Of a stretch of DNA of 64,000 nt, positions 51,775 through 60,650 are shown piece after piece. The stretch covers positions 404,779-468,778 of the forward strand of contig NZ_BOVL01000022.1 in NCBI RefSeq assembly GCF_019972155.1, read 5' to 3'. The notes beneath the pieces are model-generated. The model searched no databases and was not told the DNA's origin. It saw only the letters and a program-made list of their open reading frames with translations. How positions within the stretch are numbered: the first letter of the stretch is position 1; each line of letters starts with the position of its first letter. The position numbers were made by a program, and so were the translations under genes. Origin of the DNA: Bradyrhizobium sp. RD5-C2. Its GTDB lineage: Bacteria > Pseudomonadota > Alphaproteobacteria > Rhizobiales > Xanthobacteraceae.

Positions 51775-51928
51775 TCCGCCGGAAACTTAGCGAAACACCA
51801 CTGAAGAAACTGTTATCCCGATCCAATATGGCACCCCCGCCATGGTCTTTGATTCGGCCTTTGATTTGGGGTTTGACAGGCAGCCAAGGGTTTGTTTTCT
51901 CTCTGGTTCCAGACCCGCAGGACGCTGA

Positions 51929-53323
51929 ATGCACGGACTTTTCAAGTGGAGTAGCAAGTGGTGGCCGGGGGTGATTCCACTGGTCGTCCTGTGGGGCATC
52001 GCGGCCTGGACCTCAACGGGAACGGTCGAAGCCGACCTTGCTGCGCGCTCTAATGCCGCACTCAAGGACACCGTGCTCGACAAGCGCCGCATCAGCGTCG
52101 ATGGCCGTGACGTGACCTTTGCGGCCAATGCCTTCTCCGAGGACGGCCGTCTCAGCGCGGTGGCGTCGGTCGAGGCCGTGCCGGGCGTGCGGCTGGTCAA
52201 CGACGAGACCCGGCTCGTTGCCGAAGCCAAGCCCTTTGTGTGGTCCGCCGAACGCGACGTGGTGCGGGTCACGCTTGGCGGCAACGCGCCGCTGCCGTCG
52301 AGCAAGAGCAAGCTGACCGAGGCCGCGAAGGCCAGTCTCGGCGGCGTCGAGGTGGTGGACCAGATGGCGCTCGCGCGCGGCGCGCCGTCGCGGTTCGACC
52401 CGGCGGCGCTGTTGCTGCTCGACCAGATCGGCAAATTGAAGGAAGGCAAGATCACGCTGACCGACAACAAGGTTGCGCTTGCCGGCATGGCGCGCGAGCT
52501 CGGCGGACGCGAAGCGGTGGCGGCGGCGCTGAAGAATCTGCCGGAAGGTTATTCGATCGCCGCCAACGACATCAAGGCGCCGCCTTACGTGTTTCAGGCC
52601 TACAAGGATCCGGTCGCGGTGACGCTGACGCTGACCGGCTACGTGCCCGACAACAACGTGCATGCCGCGTTGGTCGCCGCCGCCGGCCGCAAGTTCTTCA
52701 GCGAGAAGGTGGTCGACAATCTGAAGGCCAGCATCGGCGCTCCCTCAGGGTTTGCGGCGGCAGTTGTGCCTGCGCTCGGCGCGCTGTCGCGGCTGTCGAC
52801 CGGGACGCTCGTGGTGTCGGACCGCGAGGTGAAGCTGTCGGGCGATGCGCTCTATGATGCCGCAGCCGGCCAGATCCGCGACGGGCTCGGCAAGGATTTT
52901 CCGCAGGGCTGGCAGTACAAGGCCGAGGTCACCGTGAAGCCGGCGGCGGCGCCGGTCGACCCGACGGTGTGCCAGCAGCTGTTTTCCGAGATCCTCTCCA
53001 AGGGCAAGATCCGCTTCGAGTCCGGCAAGGCCGACATCGTCCCTGACTCCGCCGGCCTGCTCGACCGCCTGATCGAGACCGCGATGCGCTGTCCCAACGC
53101 GACGATCGAAGTCGCCGGCCATACCGACAGCGACGGCGAGGAGGCGGCCAACCAGGCCTTGTCGGAGCGCCGCGCGCAGGCCGTGGTCGATTACCTCGTG
53201 CGCGCCGGACTGCCTGCCAACCGTTTCACGTCGATCGGCTATGGCAGCACGCAGCCGCTCGCCGGCAACGAGAGTGAAGACGGCAAGGCGCAGAACCGCC
53301 GCATCGAATTCGTGGTGAAGTAG
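51929..53323 (+). CDS. Envelope protein with BON-like repeats and C-terminal OmpA domain
   Basis: This 464-residue protein has an N-terminal membrane anchor ('WWPGVIPLVVLWGIAAWTST'), several BON-like alpha/beta repeats across residues 40-330 ('RRISVDGRDVTFAANAFSED', 'GKITLTDNKVALAGMAREL', 'GTLVVSDREVKLSGDALYD'), and a C-terminal OmpA/MotB domain with 'IEVAGHTDSDGEEAANQALS' and 'ERRAQAVVDYLV', the peptidoglycan-binding motif. It should span from inner membrane to cell wall. A small membrane protein gene follows after two bases, so the pair is co-expressed. The exact role is unknown. Confidence 0.85.
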   Translation: MHGLFKWSSKWWPGVIPLVVLWGIAAWTSTGTVEADLAARSNAALKDTVLDKRRISVDGRDVTFAANAFSEDGRLSAVASVEAVPGVRLVNDETRLVAEAKPFVWSAERDVVRVTLGGNAPLPSSKSKLTEAAKASLGGVEVVDQMALARGAPSRFDPAALLLLDQIGKLKEGKITLTDNKVALAGMARELGGREAVAAALKNLPEGYSIAANDIKAPPYVFQAYKDPVAVTLTLTGYVPDNNVHAALVAAAGRKFFSEKVVDNLKASIGAPSGFAAAVVPALGALSRLSTGTLVVSDREVKLSGDALYDAAAGQIRDGLGKDFPQGWQYKAEVTVKPAAAPVDPTVCQQLFSEILSKGKIRFESGKADIVPDSAGLLDRLIETAMRCPNATIEVAGHTDSDGEEAANQALSERRAQAVVDYLVRAGLPANRFTSIGYGSTQPLAGNESEDGKAQNRRIEFVVK

Positions 53324-53325
53324 CG

Positions 53326-53622
53326 ATGACCGTGCTCGCAACATTCTTCTGGGGTTGGCTGCTCGGCGCCGCGCTGCTCGGCTTCGGCATGGGCTGGATC
53401 GCGGTGGTGCATCGGGCGCAGGGCGTCTCGAAGGTGTGGATCCGCTGGCTGGCTCTGCTCGCCGTCGCGCTGGTCGCGGCATCGTTTGCGCGGGTCGTGC
53501 CCGGCCGCTTCGGCTACTGGCTCGACCTGTTCCTTGTCATGTTCGCGCTCTATCTCGTCGGCTGTGCGATCGGCTCCTGGCTGCGTGACTGGGTGGTCTC
53601 GCGCAGCAGGCCCGCGAGCTGA
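53326..53622 (+). CDS. Small membrane protein of unknown function
   Basis: This 98-residue protein has three hydrophobic helices ('FFWGWLLGAALLGFGMGWIA', 'WIRWLALLAVALVAASFARV', 'LDLFLVMFALYLVGCAIGS') with basic ends. It begins two bases after the OmpA-domain gene and must be translated from the same mRNA. It is probably a partner of that envelope protein. No family is recognised. Confidence 0.75.
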   Translation: MTVLATFFWGWLLGAALLGFGMGWIAVVHRAQGVSKVWIRWLALLAVALVAASFARVVPGRFGYWLDLFLVMFALYLVGCAIGSWLRDWVVSRSRPAS

Positions 53623-53693
53623 CCCAAAACCCCTGATCCAACAGGTCCGAGCGGCGTCGCCAAGTGCAGGGCGAGCCGCATGCATTTTACCGC

Positions 53694-53721
53694 TTGACGT
53701 AAATACGTACGTACGTATTAA
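53694..53721 (+). promoter_or_regulatory. TetR promoter with embedded perfect operator
   Basis: -35 TTGACG at 53694-53699 and -10 TATTAA at 53716-53721 are 16 bases apart. The 18-base perfect palindrome AATACGTAC-GTACGTATT at 53702-53719 fills the spacer and overlaps the -10. The ATG at 53731 is only nine bases past the -10, so the transcript should start at or just before it. Confidence 0.7.
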
Positions 53722-53730
53722 GTGGCGCCC

Positions 53731-54321
53731 ATGCCAAAACCCTCTCTCCGCGATGCGATCCTCGACGCCGGCCTGAAGGAAATGTTCCGGACCGGCTATC
53801 ACGGCACCAGCGTGCGCGACGTCACCGCCGCGGCCGGCGCGCCGCAGGGCTCGTTCACCAACCATTTCCGCTCCAAGGAGCTGTTCGCGTCGGAAGTGCT
53901 CGACCGCTACTTCCTCTATGTGCGCGGCCTCGTCGCCGAAGCTCTCGGCGACACGGCGTTGCCGCCGCGCGACAGGCTCCGGCGCTATCTCGATCTCATT
54001 ACCGGCAAGCTCGCGCATGACGGCTTCACCCGCGGCTGCCTGATCGGGGATTTCAGCCTCGAGGCGTCCGGCTCGAGCGAGATGCTGCGCGAGCAGCTCG
54101 ACGCGATCTTCCGGGAATGGCGTGCGCCGTTTGCGGCCTGCATCGCCGAGGCCCAGGCCAAACGCGAGATCGCGTCCGACTTCGATCCCGATGCACTTGC
54201 CGATTTCCTGCTCGCATCCTGGCAGGGCGCGATGCTGCGCATGAAGGTCGAGCGCAGCGCGGCCGCGCTCGAGCGTTTCAAGACGATCGCCTTCCAAACC
54301 GTGTTCAAGGAGTTGCCATGA
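53731..54321 (+). CDS. TetR-family repressor of the haloalkane dehalogenase operon
   Basis: This 196-residue regulator has an N-terminal helix-turn-helix ('MFRTGYHGTSVRDVTAAAGA', 'PQGSFTNHFRSKELFASEVL') typical of TetR, and a helical C-terminal ligand domain of the AefR/YxaF type ('GFTRGCLIGDFSLEASGSSE'). A perfect 18-base operator lies in its own promoter. Its stop overlaps the start of the dehalogenase gene (ATGA), so it co-regulates that gene by autorepression. The inducer is likely the halogenated substrate or a related hydrophobic compound. Confidence 0.9.
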   Translation: MPKPSLRDAILDAGLKEMFRTGYHGTSVRDVTAAAGAPQGSFTNHFRSKELFASEVLDRYFLYVRGLVAEALGDTALPPRDRLRRYLDLITGKLAHDGFTRGCLIGDFSLEASGSSEMLREQLDAIFREWRAPFAACIAEAQAKREIASDFDPDALADFLLASWQGAMLRMKVERSAAALERFKTIAFQTVFKELP

Positions 54322-55229
54322 CCCTGTCTGCCGATATCAGTCTGCATCATCGCCCGGTGCTCGGGACCACGATGGCCTATCGCGAAACCGGCCGCAGCGA
54401 CGCGCCGCACGTGCTGTTCCTGCACGGCAATCCGACGTCATCCTATATCTGGCGCAACATCATGCCGCTGGTGGCGCCGGTCGGGCACTGCATCGCGCCC
54501 GACCTGATCGGCTACGGCCAGTCCGGCAAGCCCGACATCGCCTACCGCTTCTTCGACCATGCGGACTATCTCGATGCGCTGATCGACGCGCTCGGCATCA
54601 GCTCGGCATATCTCGTCGCCCAGGATTGGGGCACCGCGCTCGCGTTCCATCTCGCGGCGCGCCGTCCGCAACTCGTGCGCGGGGTCGCCTTCATGGAATT
54701 TATCCGGCCGATGTCGACATGGAGCGATTTCGATCCCGATCACGGCGTGCGCGAAGAAACCTTTCGCAAGTTCAGGACCGAAGGTGTGGGCGAGGCGATG
54801 ATTCTGGATGGCAATGCCTTCATCGAGCGCGTTCTTCCGAACGGGATGCTGCGCAAGCTGAGTGAGGAAGAGATGGCCGCTTACCGTGCGCCGTTTGCGA
54901 CGCGCGAGAGCCGCAAGCCGACCTTGATGCTGCCGCGCGAGCTGCCGATCGCGGGCGAACCTGCCGACGTCGATCAGGCGCTCGCCACAGCGCATGCGGC
55001 GCTCGCGGCATCGACCTATCCGAAACTGCTGTTTGCGGGATCTCCCGGGGCACTGGTGTCGCCGGCCTTCGCCGCCGATTTTGCGGCGAGGCTGCAGCAT
55101 TGCGCGGTCATCCAGCTCGGCGCCGGCGCGCATTATCTACAGGAAGACCATCCGGAGGCGATCGGCCGCTCGGTTGCAGGGTGGATCGCCGGGATCGAAG
55201 CCGTCAACGCGCAACATCTCGCAGCATGA
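54318..55229 (+). CDS. dhaA: Haloalkane dehalogenase, HLD-II type (DbjA/DhaA-like)
   Basis: This 303-residue alpha/beta hydrolase has the full HLD-II active site: Asn38 in 'FLHGNPTSSYIWRN' (halide), nucleophile Asp103 and halide-binding Trp104 in 'LVAQDWGTALAFH', catalytic acid Glu127 in 'GVAFMEFIRP' and His in 'GAGAHYLQEDHPEAIG'. It hydrolyses haloalkanes to alcohols. The sequence resembles DbjA from Bradyrhizobium. It overlaps the TetR gene by four bases and is followed after 19 bases by an Rdx-type thioredoxin-like gene. Function by family is very likely; natural substrate is unknown. Confidence 0.93.
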   Translation: MTLSADISLHHRPVLGTTMAYRETGRSDAPHVLFLHGNPTSSYIWRNIMPLVAPVGHCIAPDLIGYGQSGKPDIAYRFFDHADYLDALIDALGISSAYLVAQDWGTALAFHLAARRPQLVRGVAFMEFIRPMSTWSDFDPDHGVREETFRKFRTEGVGEAMILDGNAFIERVLPNGMLRKLSEEEMAAYRAPFATRESRKPTLMLPRELPIAGEPADVDQALATAHAALAASTYPKLLFAGSPGALVSPAFAADFAARLQHCAVIQLGAGAHYLQEDHPEAIGRSVAGWIAGIEAVNAQHLAA

Positions 55230-55248
55230 GTGGATGGGAGAGCACGCC

Positions 55249-55476
55249 ATGACCGATCTCTCGATCATCTATTGCCGTCCGTGCGGTTACGAGAAGCGCG
55301 CCAGGGAGGCCGCCGCGCTGCTGCGCGAACGGCTTGCGCTCGATGCAGAGCTGGTGCCCGGCAAGGGCGGCGTCTTCGAGGTCAAGGTTGACGGCAAAGT
55401 GATCGCCAAGCGCGTGAAGGGGCATTTCCCCGATGCCGCCGAAATCGTCACCGCAGTGGCTGCGGCACGGGCATAA
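55249..55476 (+). CDS. SelT/SelW/SelH (Rdx) family thioredoxin-like protein
   Basis: This 75-residue protein has a CxxC redox motif (Cys9 and Cys12 in 'IIYCRPCGYEKRA') and the typical Rdx body 'LVPGKGGVFEVKVDGKVIAK', which is close to bacterial SelW-like proteins with cysteine in place of selenocysteine. Start ATG 55249 follows GGGAGAG. It lies 19 bases after the dehalogenase gene and must be co-transcribed. It may handle oxidative or thiol stress linked to halogenated compounds; this is inference. Confidence 0.85.
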   Translation: MTDLSIIYCRPCGYEKRAREAAALLRERLALDAELVPGKGGVFEVKVDGKVIAKRVKGHFPDAAEIVTAVAAARA

Positions 55477-55828
55477 AAGTCTACGCAGGCTTGCCTGATC
55501 GCCGTCGCATGACCATTGCGGCGGCGATTTTCGCTGCGCGGACGCCGCGCGTCGCTCTCGCCCCCGTAGTTTCCCGGATGGCCTTGCGCAGCGTTCGGCG
55601 GGCTAACTGCCGCACGTCGATGTCAAGTCTTGTCGAACGTGGCGAGAAACGCGCATATTTGTGCACCCGCTGTCATGAATCATCCCTAATATCTTGAAGA
55701 TGCGCGTTTTATTGTCGTTTGACGAATTCCACTCCGGCTTAAAACGCGCTACAGGGGTCGGGGCACAGCGAAGCGCCGGCGGAGTTCGCCCGGGAGCCGT
55801 CGTCGCGGGATCGCAATTCGAGGTCTAG
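55477..55828. other. Intergenic gap without convincing gene
   Basis: This 352-base stretch contains short open frames on both strands (55491-55697 plus, 55481-55666 minus), but they lack ribosome sites and family resemblance. It probably contains the promoter of the YbhN-like gene at 55829, though no clear promoter was recognised. Confidence 0.4.
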
Positions 55829-56884
55829 ATGCTGGAAGCAATACGCAGGGCGATGGCGTTTCTGCGCCAGAAGCAAATCCTGCATCGGCTGGGTGTTGTC
55901 ATCAGCATCGCCGTCATCGGCATCGCCTGCTACGTCCTCTATCACATGCTGCGCGGCATCGACACCAACGAGGTGCTCGAGGCCATCAAGAGCACCGAGC
56001 CGCGACAAATCGCGCTGGCGGGACTGTTCGTCGCAGCCGGCTACTTCACGCTGACCTTCTACGATCTGTTCGCTGTGCGCGCGATCGGTCACGTCCACGT
56101 GCCCTATCGCATCAATGCGCTCGCGGCGTTCACCTCGTATTCGATCGGCCACAACGTCGGCGCCAGCGTCTTCACTGGTGGCGCGGTGCGCTACCGGATC
56201 TATTCGGCCTGGGGATTGAACGCGATCGACGTCGCGAAGATCTGCTTTCTCGCCGGCCTGACCTTCTGGCTCGGCAATGCCGCAGTGCTCGGGCTCGGCA
56301 TCGCCTATCATCCGGAAGCCGCCGCCAACATCGACCAGCTGCCGCCCTGGCTCAACCGCACCCTGGCGTGCGGCATCATCATCGCGCTGGTCGCCTATGT
56401 GGTCTGGGTCTGGACCCAGCCGCGGGTGGTCGGTCGCGGTCCCTGGACGGTGACCCTGCCGGGCGGCCCGCTGACGCTGCTGCAGATCGCGATCGGCATC
56501 GTCGACCTCGGCTTCTGCGCGCTGGCGATGTACGTGCTGGTGCCGGACGAGCCCAATCTCGGCTTCGTGGTGGTCGCGGTCATCTTCGTGTCGGCGACCC
56601 TGCTCGGCTTCGCCAGCCACTCCCCCGGCGGGCTCGGGGTGTTCGACGCCGCCATGCTAGTCGGCCTCTGGCAGATGGACCGCGAGGACCTGCTCGGCGG
56701 TATGCTGCTGTTCCGCCTGCTCTACTATATTGCGCCGTTCGTCATATCTGTAATCTTGCTGACGTTTCGGGAGGTTATCGTCGGCGCCCGACTCAAACGG
56801 CTGCCGCAGACTGATTCGGGTCCCCGCGCTGAGCCGCATCATGAGGCGGTTCTGGTCCGCAAGCGCGGTGATTCAGGGGTCTGA
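55829..56884 (+). CDS. YbhN/UPF0104-type membrane protein (LPG synthase TM-like)
   Basis: This 351-residue membrane protein has about eight helices and the UPF0104/AglD/MprF-TM signature: 'INALAAFTSYSIGHNVGASV', 'VFTGGAVRYRIYSAWG', and the late 'LGFASHSPGGLGVFDAAMLV'. In MprF this domain flips aminoacylated phosphatidylglycerol; the standalone protein lacks the synthase domain and its substrate is unknown. The start at 55829 has GAGGTCTAG. It precedes phoR by 84 bases, so partial read-through into the phosphate locus is possible. Confidence 0.88.
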   Translation: MLEAIRRAMAFLRQKQILHRLGVVISIAVIGIACYVLYHMLRGIDTNEVLEAIKSTEPRQIALAGLFVAAGYFTLTFYDLFAVRAIGHVHVPYRINALAAFTSYSIGHNVGASVFTGGAVRYRIYSAWGLNAIDVAKICFLAGLTFWLGNAAVLGLGIAYHPEAAANIDQLPPWLNRTLACGIIIALVAYVVWVWTQPRVVGRGPWTVTLPGGPLTLLQIAIGIVDLGFCALAMYVLVPDEPNLGFVVVAVIFVSATLLGFASHSPGGLGVFDAAMLVGLWQMDREDLLGGMLLFRLLYYIAPFVISVILLTFREVIVGARLKRLPQTDSGPRAEPHHEAVLVRKRGDSGV

Positions 56885-56968
56885 TGACGCGGCCCGATGC
56901 CTCCCGAGGGCAGGTCGATATGACCGCGCCTGGGCGAGACATGAACCGACGGGAAGAAAGCCGCCGCG

Positions 56969-58282
56969 ATGGCCATTGACGATACGCCGCATTCGATTTT
57001 CTCGCCCTGGCCCGACCGCTTGCGCCATTCCGCGCTGATCCTGCTTGCCGCAGCGCTGGCGCTGAGCGTCGTGGTCGCGCTCGGCGAGTTGTCGCTGGTG
57101 CGCGCCTGCGCGGTGTTCGTCTGCATCGCGGCCGCGGCGCTGGTGCCCTGGCGGCTGCATGATGCCGGCACCTCGCGCGAGGATGTCCGCCACGGCAATC
57201 CGGTCGAGGCGACCGCCGTCAGCGCGGTCGTCGCCGGCATGCCGGACCCGGCCGTGCTGCTTGATCGCGCCGGTCGCGTCATCCATCTCAACACCGCCGC
57301 GGCCCAGCTTGCGCCGGCGCTGCGCAAGAACGAACTGGCGCAATTTGCCCTGCGTTCGCCGGAGATTATCACCGCATTGCGCGAGGCGATCGCGACCACC
57401 GAGCCGCGCCGCGCCACCTACTCCGACCACGTTCCGGTCGATCGCTGGATGGAATTGGTGATCACGCCGGTGCCGGTGCCAACCCAGTTCGGCGGCACCG
57501 AGAAGTGTATGCTGATGACGTTCCACGATCTGACGCCGCTGCGCCGGGTCGAGGAGATGCGCGCCGATTTCGTCGCCAATGCCAGCCATGAGCTGCGCAC
57601 GCCGCTCGCCGCGCTGTCCGGCTTCATCGACACCTTGCAGGGGCCGGCGCGCGAGGACGCGCGGGCGCGCGAGCGCTTCCTCGGCATCATGCACACCCAG
57701 GCCACCCGCATGGCTCGGCTGATCGACGACCTGCTGTCGCTGTCGCGGGTCGAGCTGTCGGCCCATGTGCGGCCCGAGGCGTCGATCGATATCGTGCCGA
57801 TCATCCGCCAGGTGGCCGACGGGCTCGAGGCGCTGGCCAGCGAGCGCCAGGTCGAGATCGACGTCGACCTGCCACCGACCCCGGTCACAATCGCCGGCGA
57901 CCGCGAGGAACTGCTCCGCCTGTTCGAGAACCTGATCGAGAACGCCCTCAAATACGGCGCCTCGGGCGGCCGCGTCATGGTGTCGCTCAATCAGGCCGTT
58001 TCGGGCGCATCGGGCGAGGGGAGCCCCGAAATCCGTGTCATGGTACGGGATTTCGGCCCCGGCATCGCCCCGGAGCACCTGCCGCGGCTGACCGAGCGGT
58101 TCTACCGGGTGGACGTCGGCGACAGCCGCAACCAGGGTGGAACCGGCCTCGGATTATCGCTGGTGAAACATATTCTTAACCGTCATCGCGGCCGTCTCGT
58201 GATCGAGAGCGTGCCGAAGAATGGCGCGACTTTTACCGCCTGTTTTCCCCGGCCGAAGACCCCGTTACCGACCCAAAGCTAA
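56969..58282 (+). CDS. phoR: Phosphate regulon sensor histidine kinase PhoR
   Basis: This 437-residue kinase has two N-terminal membrane helices with a very short loop ('SALILLAAALALSVVVALG', 'ACAVFVCIAAAALVPW'), a PAS-like domain (about 85-190), the H-box 'FVANASHELRTPLAALSG' with His207 and an ATPase domain ending 'GGTGLGLSLVKHILNRHRGR'. It is the partner of PhoB at 63170 and receives the phosphate-status signal from the Pst transporter through PhoU. The gene is first in the locus, ahead of the Pho box at 58303. Confidence 0.92.
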   Translation: MAIDDTPHSIFSPWPDRLRHSALILLAAALALSVVVALGELSLVRACAVFVCIAAAALVPWRLHDAGTSREDVRHGNPVEATAVSAVVAGMPDPAVLLDRAGRVIHLNTAAAQLAPALRKNELAQFALRSPEIITALREAIATTEPRRATYSDHVPVDRWMELVITPVPVPTQFGGTEKCMLMTFHDLTPLRRVEEMRADFVANASHELRTPLAALSGFIDTLQGPAREDARARERFLGIMHTQATRMARLIDDLLSLSRVELSAHVRPEASIDIVPIIRQVADGLEALASERQVEIDVDLPPTPVTIAGDREELLRLFENLIENALKYGASGGRVMVSLNQAVSGASGEGSPEIRVMVRDFGPGIAPEHLPRLTERFYRVDVGDSRNQGGTGLGLSLVKHILNRHRGRLVIESVPKNGATFTACFPRPKTPLPTQS

Positions 58283-58302
58283 GCGTTTTCAGCCGCTTAG
58301 CG

Positions 58303-58320
58303 CTGTCATCGAACTGTCAT
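58303..58320 (+). promoter_or_regulatory. Pho box upstream of pstS
   Basis: Two CTGTCAT heptamers (58303-58309 and 58314-58320) are separated by four bases, an 11-base repeat matching the PhoB-binding consensus. The pstS start is 98 bases downstream. This is the only strong Pho box noticed in the locus. Confidence 0.92.
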
Positions 58321-58417
58321 CCAACCTTCGTAAAAGCAGCACCGACCGCTCCTAGATGGACCGGCGTGAGCGCTATCGGGCGCATGCGGCGCTTCGCTCA
58401 CAAATGGAGACGACCCC

Positions 58418-59428
58418 ATGAATTTCATCAAAGCAATCGTCGCTGCCGGCATGATCGCCGCTTCGACGTCGGCCTTCGCTGCCGATATTACCGGCGCGGG
58501 CGCGACGTTTCCGTTCCCGATCTATTCGAAGTGGGCTGATGCCTACAAAAAGGACACCGGCAATGGCCTGAACTATCAGTCGATCGGTTCCGGCGCCGGC
58601 ATCAAGCAGATCCAGGCCAAGACCGTGACCTTCGGCGCCACCGACGCGCCGCTCAAGGCCGAGCAGCTCGAGAAGGACGGCCTCGTCCAGTGGCCGATGG
58701 TGATGGGCGCGATCGTTCCGGTCGTGAACGTCGAAGGCATCAAGTCGGGCGATCTCGTGCTCTCCGGCGAAGTGCTCGGCGACATCTATCTCGGCAAGAT
58801 CACCAAGTGGAATGACGCGGCGATCGCCAAGCTCAATCCGAAGCTGACCCTGCCGGCCGACGCGATCACCGTCGTGCGCCGTTCGGACGGTTCGGGCACC
58901 ACCTTCAACTTCACCGACTACCTTTCCAAGTCGAACGCCGACTGGAAGTCCAAGGTCGGTTCCGGCACCGCGGTCGAGTGGCCGGTCGGCGTCGGCGCCA
59001 AGGGCAACGAAGGCGTTGCCGGCAACATCAGCCAGACCAAGAACGCGATCGGCTATGTCGAATACGCCTATGCCAAGCAGAACAAGCTGACCTACACCGC
59101 GCTGGTCAACAAGGCCGGCAAGACCGTGCAGCCGACCATCGCCGCCTTCCAGGCTGCCGCGTCGAATGCCGATTGGGCCAAGGCTCCCGGCTACTACGTG
59201 ATCCTGACCGACCAGCCGGGCGAAGCCTCCTGGCCGATCACCGCGGCGACCTTCATCCTGATGCACAAGGACTCGACCGACAAGGCGGCCTCGCAGGAAG
59301 CGATCAAGTTCTTCAAGTACGCCTTCGAGAAGGGTGGCAAGGCGGCCGAAGAGCTCGACTACATCCCGATGCCGGAATCGGTCGTCAAGCTGATCGAGAA
59401 GACTTGGTCCTCGGACATCAAGAGCTAA
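58418..59428 (+). CDS. pstS: Phosphate-binding periplasmic protein PstS
   Basis: This 336-residue exported protein has a Sec signal ('AGMIAASTSAFAAD') and the PstS opening 'ITGAGATFPFPIYSKW', with phosphate-contact stretch 'VRRSDGSGTTFNFTDYLSK'. It delivers inorganic phosphate to PstCA. A Pho box lies 98 bases upstream, so PhoB should induce it in phosphate limitation. A perfect 11-pair hairpin (59449) follows its stop and probably makes pstS more abundant than the downstream genes. Confidence 0.95.
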   Translation: MNFIKAIVAAGMIAASTSAFAADITGAGATFPFPIYSKWADAYKKDTGNGLNYQSIGSGAGIKQIQAKTVTFGATDAPLKAEQLEKDGLVQWPMVMGAIVPVVNVEGIKSGDLVLSGEVLGDIYLGKITKWNDAAIAKLNPKLTLPADAITVVRRSDGSGTTFNFTDYLSKSNADWKSKVGSGTAVEWPVGVGAKGNEGVAGNISQTKNAIGYVEYAYAKQNKLTYTALVNKAGKTVQPTIAAFQAAASNADWAKAPGYYVILTDQPGEASWPITAATFILMHKDSTDKAASQEAIKFFKYAFEKGGKAAEELDYIPMPESVVKLIEKTWSSDIKS

Positions 59429-59448
59429 GTCCGACGTTTCGAACACGG

Positions 59449-59477
59449 CCTGTGCCGCCTCCCAAGGGCGGCACAGG
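59449..59477 (+). terminator. Hairpin between pstS and pstC
   Basis: Perfect 11-base arms (CCTGTGCCGCC and GGCGGCACAGG) with a 7-base loop, 21 bases after pstS. No T-tract follows, so it is likely a partial attenuator or 3'-end stabiliser. Confidence 0.65.
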
Positions 59478-59647
59478 TCGACCGATTGAGACCCGGGCTC
59501 CATCACCGCGGCAAGAAACGCGGGCCGGGGCCGGGGGTCGCGCCCGGGTGGCGCAAGCCGGAACGACGCCCGGCCAAATGCGTCAGTGAAGATCGCTTCG
59601 GGGCGTAGCGGTTTGCGTAGCTTTCACATAGTAATGAGGGGATTGGC

Positions 59648-60646
59648 GTGGCAGACATGGCTGTTCAGAGCGATGTGATGGAAGCCGCGGGACCTTACGA
59701 TCGCGCCAAGGCCCTCAGCGCCTTCAAGCTCGGTGATCTCACGTTCTATTGGATCACCCGGATCTCGGCGATTTCGGTTCTGTTGATCCTCGGCGGCATC
59801 ATCCTGTCGCTGATCGCCGGCGCCTGGCCGGCGATGAAGGAATACGGCTTCGCCTTCCTCTGGACGCAGCGTTGGGCGCCCTCGGCCGATCCGCCGGTGC
59901 TCGGCGCGCTCGGCCCGATCTACGGCACGCTGATCACGTCCGTCATCGCGATGATGATCGCCATTCCGGTCGGCATCGGCATCGCCGTGTTCCTCACCGA
60001 ACTCTGCCCGCAAATGCTGCGCCGTCCGATCGGCATCGCCATCGAGCTGCTCGCCGGCATCCCCTCGATCATCTACGGCATGTGGGGCTTCTTCGTGCTG
60101 GGCCCGTTCCTGGCCAACACGTTCCAGCCCTTCATGATCAGGATCTTCGAGGGCGTCCCGGTGCTGGGTGCGGTGTTCGCAGGGCCACCGTCCTATCTCA
60201 GCCTGTTCAATGCCGCGCTGATCCTCGCGATCATGGTGCTGCCCTTCATCACCGCGATTTCGGTCGACGTGTTCAAGACCGTGCCGCCGGTCCTGAAAGA
60301 AGCCGCCTACGGCATGGGCTGCACCACCTGGGAAGTCGTCCGCAACGTCGTGATCCCCTACACCCGCGTCGGGGTGATCGGCGGCATCATGCTGGCGCTC
60401 GGCCGCGCACTCGGCGAGACCATGGCGGTGACCTTCATCATCGGCAACTCGTTCCGCATCTCGTCGTCGATCTTCGCGCCGGGCACCACGATCTCGGCGG
60501 CGATCGCCAGCGAATTCGCCGAGAGCGACGGCTTGCACCAGTCCGGCCTGATCCTGCTCGGCCTCTTGCTGTTCGTGCTGACCTTCTTCGTGCTCGCCGG
60601 CGCCCGGCTGATGCTGATGCGGCTTGAAAAGAAGGCGGGGAAATAG
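59648..60646 (+). CDS. pstC: Phosphate ABC transporter permease PstC
   Basis: This 332-residue membrane protein has about six helices and the PstC signatures 'ELLAGIPSIIYGMWGFFVLG' and 'VLKEAAYGMGCTTWEVVRNV' (EAA loop), then 'ALGRALGETMAVTFIIGNS'. It begins with GTG at 59648 after GAGGGGATTGGC; an ATG at 59657 is in frame. pstA follows after a four-base gap. It forms the phosphate channel with PstA. Confidence 0.94.
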   Translation: MADMAVQSDVMEAAGPYDRAKALSAFKLGDLTFYWITRISAISVLLILGGIILSLIAGAWPAMKEYGFAFLWTQRWAPSADPPVLGALGPIYGTLITSVIAMMIAIPVGIGIAVFLTELCPQMLRRPIGIAIELLAGIPSIIYGMWGFFVLGPFLANTFQPFMIRIFEGVPVLGAVFAGPPSYLSLFNAALILAIMVLPFITAISVDVFKTVPPVLKEAAYGMGCTTWEVVRNVVIPYTRVGVIGGIMLALGRALGETMAVTFIIGNSFRISSSIFAPGTTISAAIASEFAESDGLHQSGLILLGLLLFVLTFFVLAGARLMLMRLEKKAGK

Positions 60647-60650
60647 CGCC

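Noticed and set aside
55481..55697. Short open frames in the gap before the YbhN-like gene
   Set aside because: No ribosome site, no family resemblance, and both strands are open only because of base composition.
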